Counted from the stretch's first letter, positions 16,498 through 26,302 are shown. The stretch is 64,000 nucleotides of DNA from Candidatus Hydrogenedentota bacterium (GCA_903893795.1 CAITNO010000066.1:1-64000); one strand, 5' to 3'. Notes: generated by a model not told the origin, from the sequence alone. A program made the numbers and translations.

Positions 16498-19400
16498 GAT
16501 TGCGATTCCTCCAGGTCGGTGGGGACGGGCGGCGGCGTTTTCTTTTTCCGACGCCCAAGCTCACTGATCCATTGGATGATGACGAAGAAAAGGGGAACAA
16601 AGAAGATGGCCAGGAAGGTGGCGGCCATCATGCCGCCCATCACGCCCGTGCCAATCGAATGGCGGCCCCCCGCGCCCGCACCCTCGCTGAGCACAAGGGG
16701 GAGAACGCCGAGAATGAAGGCCAATGAGGTCATGATGATGGGCCGGAGGCGCAGTCGGGCCGCCTCGATGGCCGATTCGACAATGCCCTTGCCCTCAGCG
16801 CGCTGCACCGAGCAGAACTCGACAATCAGAATGGCGTTCTTCGCGGCGAGCCCCACCAGGGTCAGCAGGCCAATCTGGAAATAGACATCGCGCTCAATGC
16901 CCCGAAGAAACACGGCCAGCACAGCGCCGAAGGCGCCGAAGGGGACCGCCAGCAGGACAGCGAAAGGCAGTGACCATTTTTCGTACTGCGCAGCAAGCAC
17001 GAGGAACACCATCACCAAACCGAAGAGGACGACAAATATGGCCTCGTTACCCGCCTTTTCCTCGAGATAGGACGAACTGCTCCACTCGATCTCGTAACCG
17101 GGCGGGAGCGTCTTCGCGCCGATCTCCTTTAGGCGTGCAATCAATTGGCCCGTGCTGAAGCCGGGCGCGGGAGCGCCGGTTACCTGGACGGACGGGAAAC
17201 TGTTGAAATGGCTTACCACGTTGGGTCCGGACTGCATGCGGGTGGTGAGAATACCCGAAAGTTCCACCATATCCCCTGCGGCATTGCGCACGTAGATCTT
17301 TTTCATGTCTTCCGGGGTCCGACGGAAAGCCGGTTCAGCCTGCAACTGCACCCGGTAAATGCGGCCGAATTTAAGGAAGTCGTTGACGTAATACGAATCG
17401 AGATAGGCCTGAAGCGTGTTGTACGCGTCGCCAATGGGAATGCCCAGCGCCTTTGCGCGCGTGTTGTCCACCTCGACATACAACTGCGGCAGTCCCACAT
17501 TGAGGACGCCGTTCACCTGCGTGAACATCGGGTCTTTGCGCACTTCCGCCAGATACTGGTTCGTCACCTCGGCCAGTTTGCGGATGTCACTGTTGCCGCG
17601 GCTCTCCAACTGCATTTCAAAGCCAGCGCGCACTCCAAGTCCCTGGATGGGCGGCGGGACAAAAGCCAGCACCATGGCCTCTTTGGTGGCCATGAAGCGG
17701 CCGAACACACGGCCCACCACGGCGGCCGCCGAATGTTCCGGACCCACACGCTGGTCCCAGGGCTTGAGATTGACAAACATCGCGCCCGCACTGGTGGAGG
17801 TGGACATGCCTGCAAGGAAGTCCATGCCGCCAAGGGTGACGGCGGTGCGGACCTCGGGTTGTTCTTTAAGGAAATCTTCGACCTGCTTCATCACCGCGGC
17901 GGTGCGGTCGAGTGAGGCGCCCGGGGGAAGCATGGTGGCCACCAGGAAATAGCCCTGGTCCTCGGCAGGCACAAAGGCGCTTGGCACCATCTTGAAGAGG
18001 TCCGCCGTAACCCAGATCAAGGCACCAAAAACGACAATGGAGATGAATCCCAGGCGGATGACCCAGCGCACGGTTCCTGTGTACAGCCAGGTAAAACCCT
18101 TGAATAGACCGTCAAACCAGCGGAAGACGAAGAGTTTGTTGTGGTTGGGCTTGAGGAGAAGGCGGCAGAGCGCGGGGCTGAGCGTCAACGCGACCAGGCC
18201 CGAAATTGCCACCGATATGGCAATGGTCACACCGAACTGCCGGAACATTACGCCTGTGCTGCCCCCCAGAAAGGCCACGGGCAGGTAGACGGAAGACAAC
18301 ACGAGCACAATGGCGATGATGGGTCCCGTCACCTGGTTCATGGCCTTGATGGTGGCCTCGCGGGGAGCCAGGTGCTCATCGTGCATCAGGCGTTCAACGT
18401 TTTCCACCACCACGATGGCGTCGTCCACCACGATGCCGATGGCGAGCACGAGACCAAAGAGGGTCAGGGTGTTGATGGAGAATCCCAGGGCAAGCATGCC
18501 CGTGAAAGTGCCCACAATCGCCACCGGTACGGCCACGAGCGGGATAATCGTCGCCCGCCAACTGCCGAGGAAGATAAACACGACCAGCAGCACCAGCATG
18601 ATGGCTTCGGCGAAGGTCTTGACGACTTCGATAATGGAAACATTGATAAACTGCGTTGTGTCCAGCGGGAGATTGTAGCTGACCCCTGCCGGGAAGCTGG
18701 CCTTCAATGTGTCCAGCGCCGCTTTCGTGCCCACCATCGCCTTGAGGGCATTGGCACCCGGCTGTAGCGTGACCAGCATGATTGCGGTCGGTTTGCCGTC
18801 CACATGGCCAAAGGTGTTGTAACCCAGCGCGCCCAGTTCCACGCGCCCCACATCCTTGATGCGCACGGTCGACCCGTCCGGCTCAGCGCGGAGGATGATG
18901 TCCTCGAACTGGCTGGGCTCTTTAAGCCGGCCGCTGGTCGTCACCGGGATGGTGAACTCGACATCGCTGATGCCGGGTTTGGCACCCACGCGGCCGGCCG
19001 CATAAAGCCCGTTTTGCTCGCGGACGGCGTTGGCCACATCGGTCACCGTGAGCCCCTTGAGGGTGAGCCTGTCCGGATTGAGCCAGATGCGCATCGAATA
19101 GTCTTTGCCGCCAAAGACGGTGACATCACCAACACCGGGCACGCGCTTGAGCGTGTCGATCATGTAGATCATGGCGTAGTTGCTCAGATAGAGGTCGTCG
19201 TATTCCGGATTGTCCGAAATGAGCGAAATAACGCCCAGGAAGTTGCTCTGGCGCTTGGTGACGCTGGTTCCCTGGCGGATAACTTCCTGGGGGAGCCGCG
19301 GCTCGGCGCGCTTGAGTCGGTTCTGCACCTCAACGGCCGCAATGTCCAGATTGGCCGCAATGTCAAAAGTGCAGGTGACCGAAAGGCTGCCGTCGTTGGA

Positions 19401-19649
19401 ACTTTGTGACTGGTAATAGAGCAGGTGCTCAATGCCGCTCAGTTCCTGCTCAATGGGCGTGGCGAGCGACTCCGCCACGGTCTCGGCGTTTGCGCCGGGA
19501 TAAACGGCATTGACAATGACCGTCGGGGGGGTGATCTGGGGCGACTGCTCGATGGGCATGAAGAACATCGAGGCGAGGCCGCACAGGACAATTACAATCG
19601 AAAGCACCGTGGCGAAGACAGGGCGATCTATGAAGAAGCGCGATATCAT
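16494..19649 (-). CDS. RND multidrug efflux permease (HAE1, AcrB family)
   Basis: The 1051-residue inner-membrane pump is full length for HAE1 transporters. It begins ISRFFIDRPVFATVLSIVIVLCG and has twelve expected membrane helices, in two halves each with a large periplasmic loop. The proton-relay Asp pair is visible as VVDDAIVVVENVERLM near residue 408 in TM4. A Lys corresponding to AcrB K940 is expected in TM10, within LVGLAAKNAILIVEF. The family block GVMFRQFGVTIAISV is also present. It exports amphiphilic drugs or metabolites using proton motive force, working with the adaptor upstream and the channel downstream. It overlaps the channel gene by four bases. The C-terminus is short and charged. 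Confidence 0.95.
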   Translation of the reverse strand: MISRFFIDRPVFATVLSIVIVLCGLASMFFMPIEQSPQITPPTVIVNAVYPGANAETVAESLATPIEQELSGIEHLLYYQSQSSNDGSLSVTCTFDIAANLDIAAVEVQNRLKRAEPRLPQEVIRQGTSVTKRQSNFLGVISLISDNPEYDDLYLSNYAMIYMIDTLKRVPGVGDVTVFGGKDYSMRIWLNPDRLTLKGLTVTDVANAVREQNGLYAAGRVGAKPGISDVEFTIPVTTSGRLKEPSQFEDIILRAEPDGSTVRIKDVGRVELGALGYNTFGHVDGKPTAIMLVTLQPGANALKAMVGTKAALDTLKASFPAGVSYNLPLDTTQFINVSIIEVVKTFAEAIMLVLLVVFIFLGSWRATIIPLVAVPVAIVGTFTGMLALGFSINTLTLFGLVLAIGIVVDDAIVVVENVERLMHDEHLAPREATIKAMNQVTGPIIAIVLVLSSVYLPVAFLGGSTGVMFRQFGVTIAISVAISGLVALTLSPALCRLLLKPNHNKLFVFRWFDGLFKGFTWLYTGTVRWVIRLGFISIVVFGALIWVTADLFKMVPSAFVPAEDQGYFLVATMLPPGASLDRTAAVMKQVEDFLKEQPEVRTAVTLGGMDFLAGMSTSTSAGAMFVNLKPWDQRVGPEHSAAAVVGRVFGRFMATKEAMVLAFVPPPIQGLGVRAGFEMQLESRGNSDIRKLAEVTNQYLAEVRKDPMFTQVNGVLNVGLPQLYVEVDNTRAKALGIPIGDAYNTLQAYLDSYYVNDFLKFGRIYRVQLQAEPAFRRTPEDMKKIYVRNAAGDMVELSGILTTRMQSGPNVVSHFNSFPSVQVTGAPAPGFSTGQLIARLKEIGAKTLPPGYEIEWSSSSYLEEKAGNEAIFVVLFGLVMVFLVLAAQYEKWSLPFAVLLAVPFGAFGAVLAVFLRGIERDVYFQIGLLTLVGLAAKNAILIVEFCSVQRAEGKGIVESAIEAARLRLRPIIMTSLAFILGVLPLVLSEGAGAGGRHSIGTGVMGGMMAATFLAIFFVPLFFVIIQWISELGRRKKKTPPPVPTDLEESQS

Positions 19650-19659
19650 GGGGGGTACC

Positions 19660-20907
19660 TTACTGGGCCTTGGCCGGTTCGGCGGCGGGCGCGGCCGGAG
19701 TGGGATTGACCGGCATCCCCGGCATCATGATCTTTGCCAGGCCGTCCACAATGACCCGCTCGCCCGGCTTGAGCCCATCGAGTACTATCCAGTCCTGGCC
19801 GACCCAGGAACCCATGGTCACCACGCGCCGCTCGGCCTTCTTGTCGTCGCCGACGACATAAACGAAAGCACCCTTGGGCGACTGGCTGACGGAGCGTTGC
19901 GGAACCAATACGGTGCCGGGTCGTTCCCAACCGCGCACGTGCACCTTGACGAACTGGCCGGGCTTGAGCCTCTTGTCGCCGTTCTCAAACGTGCCGCGCA
20001 GTTCCACGGTTCCGGTTTCCATATTGACATTGGCGTTTTCAAAATTGAGCTTGCCCCGGCTTGAATAGGTGCTGCCGTCCAGCAGCGTAATCTCTATGAA
20101 GGGTTCCGTGTTTCCTGCGCTCAGGATGACGGTTCCCTTGTCCCTTGCCTCGCGCTCGGCGAGGTATTCCTTCTCGCTGACCTGGAAGCTCACATAGATG
20201 GGGTCAACCTGCTGCATGACCGCCAGCAGGCTGTTCTGCCCGCTGTCCACGAAACTGCCGATTTCCTTCAACGCTTTCCCAATGAATCCCGTCAGGGGCG
20301 CTTCGATACTGGTGTAGCTGACATCGAGTTCTGATTTGGCCAGTTGGGCCTTGGCGAGGCGCAAAGAGGCGGCTGCGTTGGCCTCCGCCGCGAGCTTCTG
20401 GTCAAGGTCTGCCTGGGCTATGGAACCGGGGTCGCGGACGGCCTGGAGCCGTTTCACTTCCTGTTGTGCAAGCTTGAGCGCCGACTGGGCCTGCTCTACC
20501 TGCGCCTGCGTGATTTGCTGGTCCGCCTTGAAAGAGCGCGGGTCAATGGTGAACAGACGCGTGCCCTGGGTAATGTAGGCGCCTTCCTGGAAATCGCGGG
20601 TCTCTAGGAAGCCCTGCACGCGTGAACGCACTTCGACCGTCTTGGATGGGGCCGACACGCCGACGTACTCGTACTCCATCGGGACGGTCTTCTGTTCCAC
20701 TGTGGCCAGGGTTACCTCAGGAGGTGGGGGAGGCCCCATGGGGCCGCCTTTTCCCGCGGCGGGCGGACCGGCTTTGGGCGGCGCGGCCGCGCCCTCGTTG
20801 GCGGGTGCGGTTGGGCTCTGCTTGGGCGGGGCTTCCTGCGCCATAACCGTACAGGCCATTGTTGCCGCCAGTATCAGCGCCGTAAAGGCATGTGTGACTT
20901 CTCTCAT
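19660..20907 (-). CDS. RND periplasmic adaptor (AcrA/MexA family)
   Basis: The 415-residue membrane fusion protein links pump and channel. It has an N-terminal signal peptide cleaving near VMA-QE (a weak lipobox TMAC is an alternative), then a Pro/Ala/Gly-rich spacer (about 25-65). The barrel-sandwich/lipoyl half VRSRVQGFLETRDFQEGAYI follows, then the coiled-coil hairpin (about 125-180), the second lipoyl half SYTSIEAPLTGFIGKAL and the beta-barrel. The C-terminus is Pro/Ala-rich. The chosen ATG 20907 lies eight bases after the regulator stop and starts at the signal peptide; the frame extends 49 codons further upstream inside the regulator gene, without a signal sequence. It is co-transcribed with the pump. 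Confidence 0.92.
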   Translation of the reverse strand: MREVTHAFTALILAATMACTVMAQEAPPKQSPTAPANEGAAAPPKAGPPAAGKGGPMGPPPPPEVTLATVEQKTVPMEYEYVGVSAPSKTVEVRSRVQGFLETRDFQEGAYITQGTRLFTIDPRSFKADQQITQAQVEQAQSALKLAQQEVKRLQAVRDPGSIAQADLDQKLAAEANAAASLRLAKAQLAKSELDVSYTSIEAPLTGFIGKALKEIGSFVDSGQNSLLAVMQQVDPIYVSFQVSEKEYLAEREARDKGTVILSAGNTEPFIEITLLDGSTYSSRGKLNFENANVNMETGTVELRGTFENGDKRLKPGQFVKVHVRGWERPGTVLVPQRSVSQSPKGAFVYVVGDDKKAERRVVTMGSWVGQDWIVLDGLKPGERVIVDGLAKIMMPGMPVNPTPAAPAAEPAKAQ

Positions 20908-20914
20908 ATCGCTT

Positions 20915-21448
20915 TTATCCTGCTTGCCGTATGCTCGATTTGCCCGGTGCGCGCGGTACATCCGCGTCGGGCGAACATTGTTTCTTCTGTCTGCATCCCG
21001 CCCCGTCCAAGACCTGTCCGATTCGCACACAGACGTCATGCCATTTTTGTGCATGTTCAGGGCCGATACGTTCTACGAGTTCCAAACCAGCCTGAAGTTT
21101 GCGTTTTTGAAGTTCCTCTATCAACACCGATTCTTTTGGAGAAATTCGAACGAGTACCTCGCGCCGGTCTGCGGGGTTCTCTTCCCGTGTGAGAATGCCC
21201 ATTTCAACCAAACGCTCCACCCGGGTTGAAACGGAGGGGGCCTTTACGCAAAGCAACTGGGCGAGCTGCTTGACCGTGGTGCTTCCCTGGGAGTGTATCG
21301 CGATGATCATCTCCACCTGGGGAGGCGTAAGCGCGGGCAGGAAATCATCCTCCTCGGCAGGGAACATGCTGAGATAGAAATAGCGCCGGAGGAGCATTCC
21401 GCTGGCATTGATTGCCTTGGCAAGCTCCAATTTATCCTCTCGTGTCAA
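20915..21448 (-). CDS. MarR-family transcriptional regulator
   Basis: The 177-residue protein has the winged-helix MarR core. LTPPQVEMIIAIHSQGSTTVKQLAQLLCVKAPSVSTRVERLV spans the HTH (about 45-85), followed by the wing ENPADRREVLVRISPKE. The C-terminal 30 residues are an unstructured basic tail. As first gene of the efflux operon it most likely represses that operon and its own promoter, being released by a pump substrate or by oxidation (one Cys lies in the HTH). A perfect 7-bp inverted repeat over the promoter (21478-21500) is a fitting operator. Confidence 0.92.
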   Translation of the reverse strand: MTREDKLELAKAINASGMLLRRYFYLSMFPAEEDDFLPALTPPQVEMIIAIHSQGSTTVKQLAQLLCVKAPSVSTRVERLVEMGILTREENPADRREVLVRISPKESVLIEELQKRKLQAGLELVERIGPEHAQKWHDVCVRIGQVLDGAGCRQKKQCSPDADVPRAPGKSSIRQAG

Positions 21449-21477
21449 AGGAGTATTCGCTCATGGTTTGGTGAACT

Positions 21478-21524
21478 AATGATTCGCATTCCTAATCATT
21501 GCATACGCAACTAGATGCTGTCAA
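21478..21524 (-). promoter_or_regulatory. Promoter and MarR operator of the efflux operon
   Basis: On the minus strand TTGACA (21524-21519) is followed after 18 bases by AATGAT (21500-21495). The inverted repeat AATGATT/AATCATT with a 9-base spacer (21478-21500) covers the -10 and start site, the usual position for a MarR repressor site. Confidence 0.6.
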
Positions 21525-21555
21525 GCGTTTCAGCATACTTGGCAGAAGTCATAAC

Positions 21556-21593
21556 AGCAAAAAGAGGCGCAATTTGCAACAGCAAATTGCGCC
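21556..21593 (-). terminator. Rho-independent terminator of the glycoside operon
   Basis: A perfect 12-bp stem (21566-21577 with 21582-21593) with a 4-base loop is followed on minus by CTCTTTTTG. It lies 30 bases after the FG-GAP gene stop. Confidence 0.85.
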
Positions 21594-21622
21594 CTCGAAT
21601 CGTCCAGCAACTCGTCAGGGGA

Positions 21623-22774
21623 CTACTTTGGTCCTTTGCCGCGGTTGAGGAAGAGGTACAGCCCCTGTTTGCCAGGGGCAACGATGTCCTTCAATCCGTC
21701 TCCATTGACGTCCTCGACCCAGAAATAGATGCCCACACCGCTGTTTGTCGCCGCAGGGCCATAATCGATGGTCGTTCGCTCAAAGGCCCCTTTGTTTATC
21801 TTGTAATAATAGACGCCCAGGGGGTCTCGGTCACCCGGGTCGTGGCCGTTGTGCGCCCAGAAGCGCTTGCCGGTGACCAGTTCAGGCTGACCGTCGTTGT
21901 CGATGTCATGCAGTTGGAGGTCGTGAAACTGGGAGCGGTTGGTCTCAATGTCGTGCTTGGTCCAGGTGCGTGTGCCCTTTGCATCAGTACCCTGTTCCAT
22001 CCAGTAAAGACCGTAGTTGTGTGCCTCTCCCACGATGAGGTCGTTCTTACCGTCCTGGTTGACATCATAGACAAGGATGGGGACGCTTGCCGTGCCAAGG
22101 TTGAATTCAGGGTGCCATTTCCAGGCCTTCATGTCCCAGGTGTTGGCGGGCGCTTCGAGCCAGCCGCCGGAGAATATAAGGTCCGGATGACCGTCGCCAT
22201 TGACATCACCGGCCCCGGCGCCGTGACCGCTGCCACCGTCGGTTTCAACGGTGAACTGTTCGAACTCGCCGGTGCCCTTGCCCTGGGCATCGCATTTGAG
22301 TTTGAAAATGTGGACTGGCTTGGTGACCGGCATTACCTCAACAATCCCATCACCGTCCATGTCAAAGAAGATGTTCCGCTCGATATTGCCTGTTTTAGCC
22401 ACATCGTGTGTGGTCCATGGACCAGGGCCGCCTTTCGGGTTTTCACGCCACTGGAAAGTGCAGCCGAAGTAGCCGCCGGTCACGACATCTATATACCCGT
22501 CGCCGTTGACGTCCATGGGATAGTTTGAAAAGTCATCATAGTACGTGTCGAGGTACATGATGTCGTAGACCTTGTGGGATTTCTTGAAATCGGGACCCTC
22601 ATACCAGTATTCACCACAAAAGATGTCCTTGTGGCCGTCGTTGTTGACGTCAAAGACTGATGCGGCCTCATAGATGCTGTTGTGGCCAATGGGCACCCTG
22701 TCAAAGACCAGCCCCGGCACGTCCGGGGTCACAGCCGAAACCGTCACGGCGGCCAGAATCGCAAAACTAAGCAT
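21623..22774 (-). CDS. Secreted FG-GAP/VCBS repeat protein
   Basis: The 383-residue protein has a signal peptide (LSFAILAAVTVSAV) and then about seven blades of a beta-propeller. Calcium-binding repeats of the form DVNNDGHKD, DVNGDGYID, DMDGDGIVE, DVNGDGHPD, DVNQDGKND, DIDNDGQPE and DVNGDGLKD are spread at about 45-60 residue intervals. Such propellers mediate carbohydrate or protein binding outside the cell; no catalytic motif is visible. It is the last gene of the operon with the HEAT, oxidoreductase and GH4 genes (36-base gap upstream), so it may help bind or present a substrate. It is followed by a strong terminator. Confidence 0.88.
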   Translation of the reverse strand: MLSFAILAAVTVSAVTPDVPGLVFDRVPIGHNSIYEAASVFDVNNDGHKDIFCGEYWYEGPDFKKSHKVYDIMYLDTYYDDFSNYPMDVNGDGYIDVVTGGYFGCTFQWRENPKGGPGPWTTHDVAKTGNIERNIFFDMDGDGIVEVMPVTKPVHIFKLKCDAQGKGTGEFEQFTVETDGGSGHGAGAGDVNGDGHPDLIFSGGWLEAPANTWDMKAWKWHPEFNLGTASVPILVYDVNQDGKNDLIVGEAHNYGLYWMEQGTDAKGTRTWTKHDIETNRSQFHDLQLHDIDNDGQPELVTGKRFWAHNGHDPGDRDPLGVYYYKINKGAFERTTIDYGPAATNSGVGIYFWVEDVNGDGLKDIVAPGKQGLYLFLNRGKGPK

Positions 22775-22810
22775 GGAATATTTCCTCCGTTCCCAGTTGG
22801 GGAAACGTTT

Positions 22811-24937
22811 TCAGGGTTGAGGCTGGATAACTTTGAATTCGGGAACGGACCCGTCGGCAAGACTGAGGCGAATGCCAAAGCTCCACCCGCCCGCGCGCTG
22901 TGAAATCATGACAAGCAGGTCGTTCTTGCCCGCCTTTAGTTTGGCCGGGGCATTGTCTGAGTCCACCTTGAAGGGCCGGTCCACATCCTGCTCGGATACC
23001 ACCTCGCCGTTCACCCATATCTTCAGACCGTCGTCCGAACCGCCGTGGACCACGATTTCCATGTCCTGAGAGACTTCAATCTGCGTGTAGGCAAAAGCCG
23101 CGGCGGCATCCACCATGCCGAGGGTGCCTGCGAGATTTACCATTCCTGAAAGGTCATCCGTGACAATCGGCTTCCAGGAGACGTTGCCGCCCATGCCGGC
23201 ATAGCTTCCCTTTAGGTCTAGCTTGGGTTCTCCGATGAGGTTCTTGGTAAAACCGTCGGCAATGCGCCAAGGCACGGGGCCCACAATCGCCCATTGCTTG
23301 ACGAAACCGAGTTTGGCGGCCAGTTCGGGGCCTTCTTTCATGGTTGCGAGCGTGGCGATTGCCTGTTGCACGGCGTTGGGTGTGGTCAGTCTTGTCATGG
23401 CAGCGCCAAGGAGTGTTCCACCCTTTTCCCTTTGTCCTGCATCGATGGCGGCTTTGGCGATGGCAATCATGCTTCCGGCAGGGATGGACTCCAGTTCTCC
23501 CTTGTCGAGCATTCCTATGACCAGGTCAAAGGCTTCTGGCACGGGAAACTTGCGTATACCTTCGAGACCAACGGCCTTGAGTTCCGGGTCGGAGGCATTG
23601 CGGTAGAGGGAGACATAGGCCCGTCCGGCCGCTTCGGATTTGTTCTGGCTGCTGAGGTCGTCGGCATAACTCTTTACCCAGGCCTCAACAAGCGGCTTGT
23701 CCTGCTCATTGGCGGTTTCGAGTGCCTTTGCGAGCACGGCGGCCGCCTCGGGCAGTCCACTCTGACTGAGCCCCTTGAGCGCACCCATTCGGAGAGCGTC
23801 GTCCGGCGCGGCCGCCTGCTCGGTCAGGAGCGGCAGGAACATGGTGTCGCGCCGAGCGCCTATGTTCTGTATCAGGCCTGCCTGCATGTCGGAGGGGAGG
23901 GTAGACCAGATGTCCAGAATGGCCAGATTGGCGGCATGTCCCTGAATGCTGGAGAGTGCATTCAAAGTGGGAGAGGCAAGTTCGACGCCCTTGGGACCGT
24001 TGAGCGCATCGAGAAAGAGGGGAATGGCGGAGTCATCGCCAAAGCGGCCCAATCCCTCTATGGCGCCGCTTAGAATAATGCTGTCGGGGGCATTTTGGAG
24101 AATCTTCTTATAGGCCGTCACGGCGATCTCCCACTTGCCGCCCTGGCGGGCCACGGCGTCCGCATAGCGCAGACCGGCGTCCCAGGCTTCGAAACTGCTT
24201 TCGTCATCGGCTTTCCTGATGACATCTGTGATGGCCTGCTCATAGTCCGGGTTGGCCGTCTCGGCCAGCAAACGGGCCGCGCTGGCGCGCACAAGACCTG
24301 ACGGGTTCTCGCAGAGGCGCAGGGCAAAGGCCATGTCGCCGATTTTCGAGGTCTTGCCGAAAAGCGCATTTAGCAGGGCATACTGGAATCCCATGTCCGG
24401 ATGGGTTTCAGCGGCGGCAACGATTGCCTGGAGTGCATTGGGGGTGCCGCAATCTTCAAGGCAGGCCCGTGCGCGTTCGCGCAGGTTCGCATTTGTCAGC
24501 AGGGCGGCGATGGGGGAAATGTCCGTTTCCTCGGACACCACAAAGGGCAGCAGAGACAGGGCTCGCTTCACGAGGACGGGGTCCTGGCTTGCATTCACCA
24601 GGGGGATAAGGGCCTGTTCGACGGCCACGCGCGCGGGCGTGCCTGCGTTGTTGTCCATGCGAACGGGTGCGGGCTGGTGTGCTATGTCGCGCAATACCAC
24701 CATGGCGGCGCGCCAGATGTGCTCATCTGCGTCGCCAAGCAGCTTGACCAGTCCTGGGACGGCCTCGGCGCCAAAGCGGGGCAGCAACTGCCGCGCTCGC
24801 GCCTGGACCGGGCCGTTTTCCTTGACCAAGTCGTTGAGCAGGGCACCGACGGTCAGCGGCGGGGCGATGTCGGCACGGACGGTGGGAACGAGTGCCGCGA
24901 CAAGCAGCAGGCTCATCATAAGTGTCTTCAATTTCAT
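22811..24937 (-). CDS. Secreted HEAT-repeat protein with C-terminal beta domain
   Basis: The 708-residue protein has a signal peptide cleaving near VRA-DI. It then carries a long run of HEAT/PBS-lyase-like helical repeats (about 25-540), with recurring patterns such as AVPGLVKLLGDADEHIWRAA and ALRMGALKGLSQSGLPEAAA. The last 140 residues (from about 565) change character. They contain WAIVGPVPWRIADGF and GGSDDGLKIWVNGEVVSEQDVDRP, matching a beta-sandwich of the type seen in PA14-like or glycoside-hydrolase accessory modules in these bacteria. It is probably a scaffold in the periplasm or on the surface. The start at 24937 follows GAGGAA; the frame begins 13 codons earlier but without a signal-like sequence. 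It sits 26 bases from the oxidoreductase gene. Confidence 0.85.
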   Translation of the reverse strand: MKLKTLMMSLLLVAALVPTVRADIAPPLTVGALLNDLVKENGPVQARARQLLPRFGAEAVPGLVKLLGDADEHIWRAAMVVLRDIAHQPAPVRMDNNAGTPARVAVEQALIPLVNASQDPVLVKRALSLLPFVVSEETDISPIAALLTNANLRERARACLEDCGTPNALQAIVAAAETHPDMGFQYALLNALFGKTSKIGDMAFALRLCENPSGLVRASAARLLAETANPDYEQAITDVIRKADDESSFEAWDAGLRYADAVARQGGKWEIAVTAYKKILQNAPDSIILSGAIEGLGRFGDDSAIPLFLDALNGPKGVELASPTLNALSSIQGHAANLAILDIWSTLPSDMQAGLIQNIGARRDTMFLPLLTEQAAAPDDALRMGALKGLSQSGLPEAAAVLAKALETANEQDKPLVEAWVKSYADDLSSQNKSEAAGRAYVSLYRNASDPELKAVGLEGIRKFPVPEAFDLVIGMLDKGELESIPAGSMIAIAKAAIDAGQREKGGTLLGAAMTRLTTPNAVQQAIATLATMKEGPELAAKLGFVKQWAIVGPVPWRIADGFTKNLIGEPKLDLKGSYAGMGGNVSWKPIVTDDLSGMVNLAGTLGMVDAAAAFAYTQIEVSQDMEIVVHGGSDDGLKIWVNGEVVSEQDVDRPFKVDSDNAPAKLKAGKNDLLVMISQRAGGWSFGIRLSLADGSVPEFKVIQPQP

Positions 24938-24963
24938 GTGTGATTTCCTCATGGCGCTGTGTC

Positions 24964-26265
24964 TTACAGATGCCACGGTGCCCGGTAGGCCCGGGCCAGA
25001 TGGCGGTTGGCTTGTTCGTCGTTGACGAAGCTCTCGCTGTCGCCATCCCAGTAAAGTTTGCGGCCCTCTTTGAGCGCAATGCCGGCGAGCAGGGGGGGCG
25101 TGGTCGAACGGAAGGCCTGCTCAATGTCGGCAGCGGGCTTTTGACGGCTGCGAATGGATTCGAAGAAGTTCTCATGATGCGGGGGATAGGCCCAGCTCTT
25201 CTCCGGTTCGCCCACCCATTCTTTGACGCCCAAGGAATCCGGAGTAACAATGTAGCTGCCGCGATCCACAAAAAGGGCGCCGTCAGTGCCGTAGAAGGCG
25301 ATGCCGTAGCCTTTGCCTTCATGAAGGTTCTGGCGCCGCTGTTCCCAGGTGACCGAGCAGCCGGGATACTCGAAAAGCGCCTCAATCGTCTCGTAATTGT
25401 CCTGGCCGGCATCAGTCCGGTAACTTCCGCCGAGCGCCTGCACGCTTAAGGGCCGGTCCTGCTTGATGCCCCACTGGAGGATATCCATGAGGTGCACACC
25501 CCAGTTGGTCAGTTGACCGCCGCGTGCATAGTCATGCCATCCCATCCAGCCGCCGAAGCGGTCCATGGAGAAGGGAACCTCGGGCGCGGGTCCCAGCCAC
25601 ATGTCCCAGTCGAGGCCGCGTGGCGGTTCCTCAGTCTTGTCGCCGAGCCCAAATTCATTGGTGGCGACCCATGCCGTGGCGTGGGTGATGGTGCCAATGC
25701 GTCCGCTGTGCACCAGGTTGATTGCCTTCTGGAAAACAGGCATGGAGCGTTGCTGGGTGCCCACCTGCACGATGCGGCCGTAGCGTCGGGCCGCCTCCAC
25801 CATGGCACGACCTTCGACAACGGTCATGCACACGGGCTTCTCGACATACACGTCCTTGCCCGCCTCGCAGGCGAGGATGGTGATGAGCGGATGCCAGTTG
25901 TCGGGGGTGACCACCCATACCGCATCGATATCGGGACGGGCCAGCACTTCGCGGAAGTCCTGATAACCGTCGGGCCGATGGTTGTTCAGGCTTTCCACCT
26001 TGTCCTGCTGGGGAATGTAGCGTCCCTTGGCCACATCGCAGAGCGCCACGAGTTCGCAGTGCGGGTTGACCGCAAGCGCCTCAATGTGCCGCGAGCCCAT
26101 GCCGCCATTGCCGATCACGGCAATCCGAATCTTTTCATTGGGGGGCACGCGCCGCGCGGCCTGGCGGGCCTGCGCGGGGCGCTGGGCCACCAGGCAGCCC
26201 GCGGCGATACCCGTTGCGGCGGACTTGATGAAGCCGCGCCGCCCCATGGTTCCATTGTTCAACAT
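24964..26265 (-). CDS. Tat-exported Gfo/Idh/MocA family oxidoreductase
   Basis: The 433-residue protein starts with a twin-arginine signal (GRRGFIKSAATGIAAGCL, RR at 9-10), so it is folded with its cofactor before export to the periplasm. The Rossmann domain follows with AVIGNGGMGSRHIEAL. The EKP motif (DVYVEKPVCMTVVEG) defines Gfo/Idh/MocA enzymes, which usually oxidise sugars with tightly bound NAD(P). The C-terminal alpha/beta domain has GLDWDMWLGPAPEVPF, RFGGWMGWHDYARGGQLTNWGVHLMDILQWG and a His-rich catalytic face, typical of the large Planctomycetes-type subfamily. The longer open frame upstream is not protein-like; ATG 26265 has GGAGAA nearby. Its place between GH4 and HEAT genes suggests oxidation of a glycoside or released sugar. 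Confidence 0.92.
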   Translation of the reverse strand: MLNNGTMGRRGFIKSAATGIAAGCLVAQRPAQARQAARRVPPNEKIRIAVIGNGGMGSRHIEALAVNPHCELVALCDVAKGRYIPQQDKVESLNNHRPDGYQDFREVLARPDIDAVWVVTPDNWHPLITILACEAGKDVYVEKPVCMTVVEGRAMVEAARRYGRIVQVGTQQRSMPVFQKAINLVHSGRIGTITHATAWVATNEFGLGDKTEEPPRGLDWDMWLGPAPEVPFSMDRFGGWMGWHDYARGGQLTNWGVHLMDILQWGIKQDRPLSVQALGGSYRTDAGQDNYETIEALFEYPGCSVTWEQRRQNLHEGKGYGIAFYGTDGALFVDRGSYIVTPDSLGVKEWVGEPEKSWAYPPHHENFFESIRSRQKPAADIEQAFRSTTPPLLAGIALKEGRKLYWDGDSESFVNDEQANRHLARAYRAPWHL

Positions 26266-26302
26266 CAGTGATTCTCCATGGCCGATTCCGGCCCGTGTTG
26301 TG

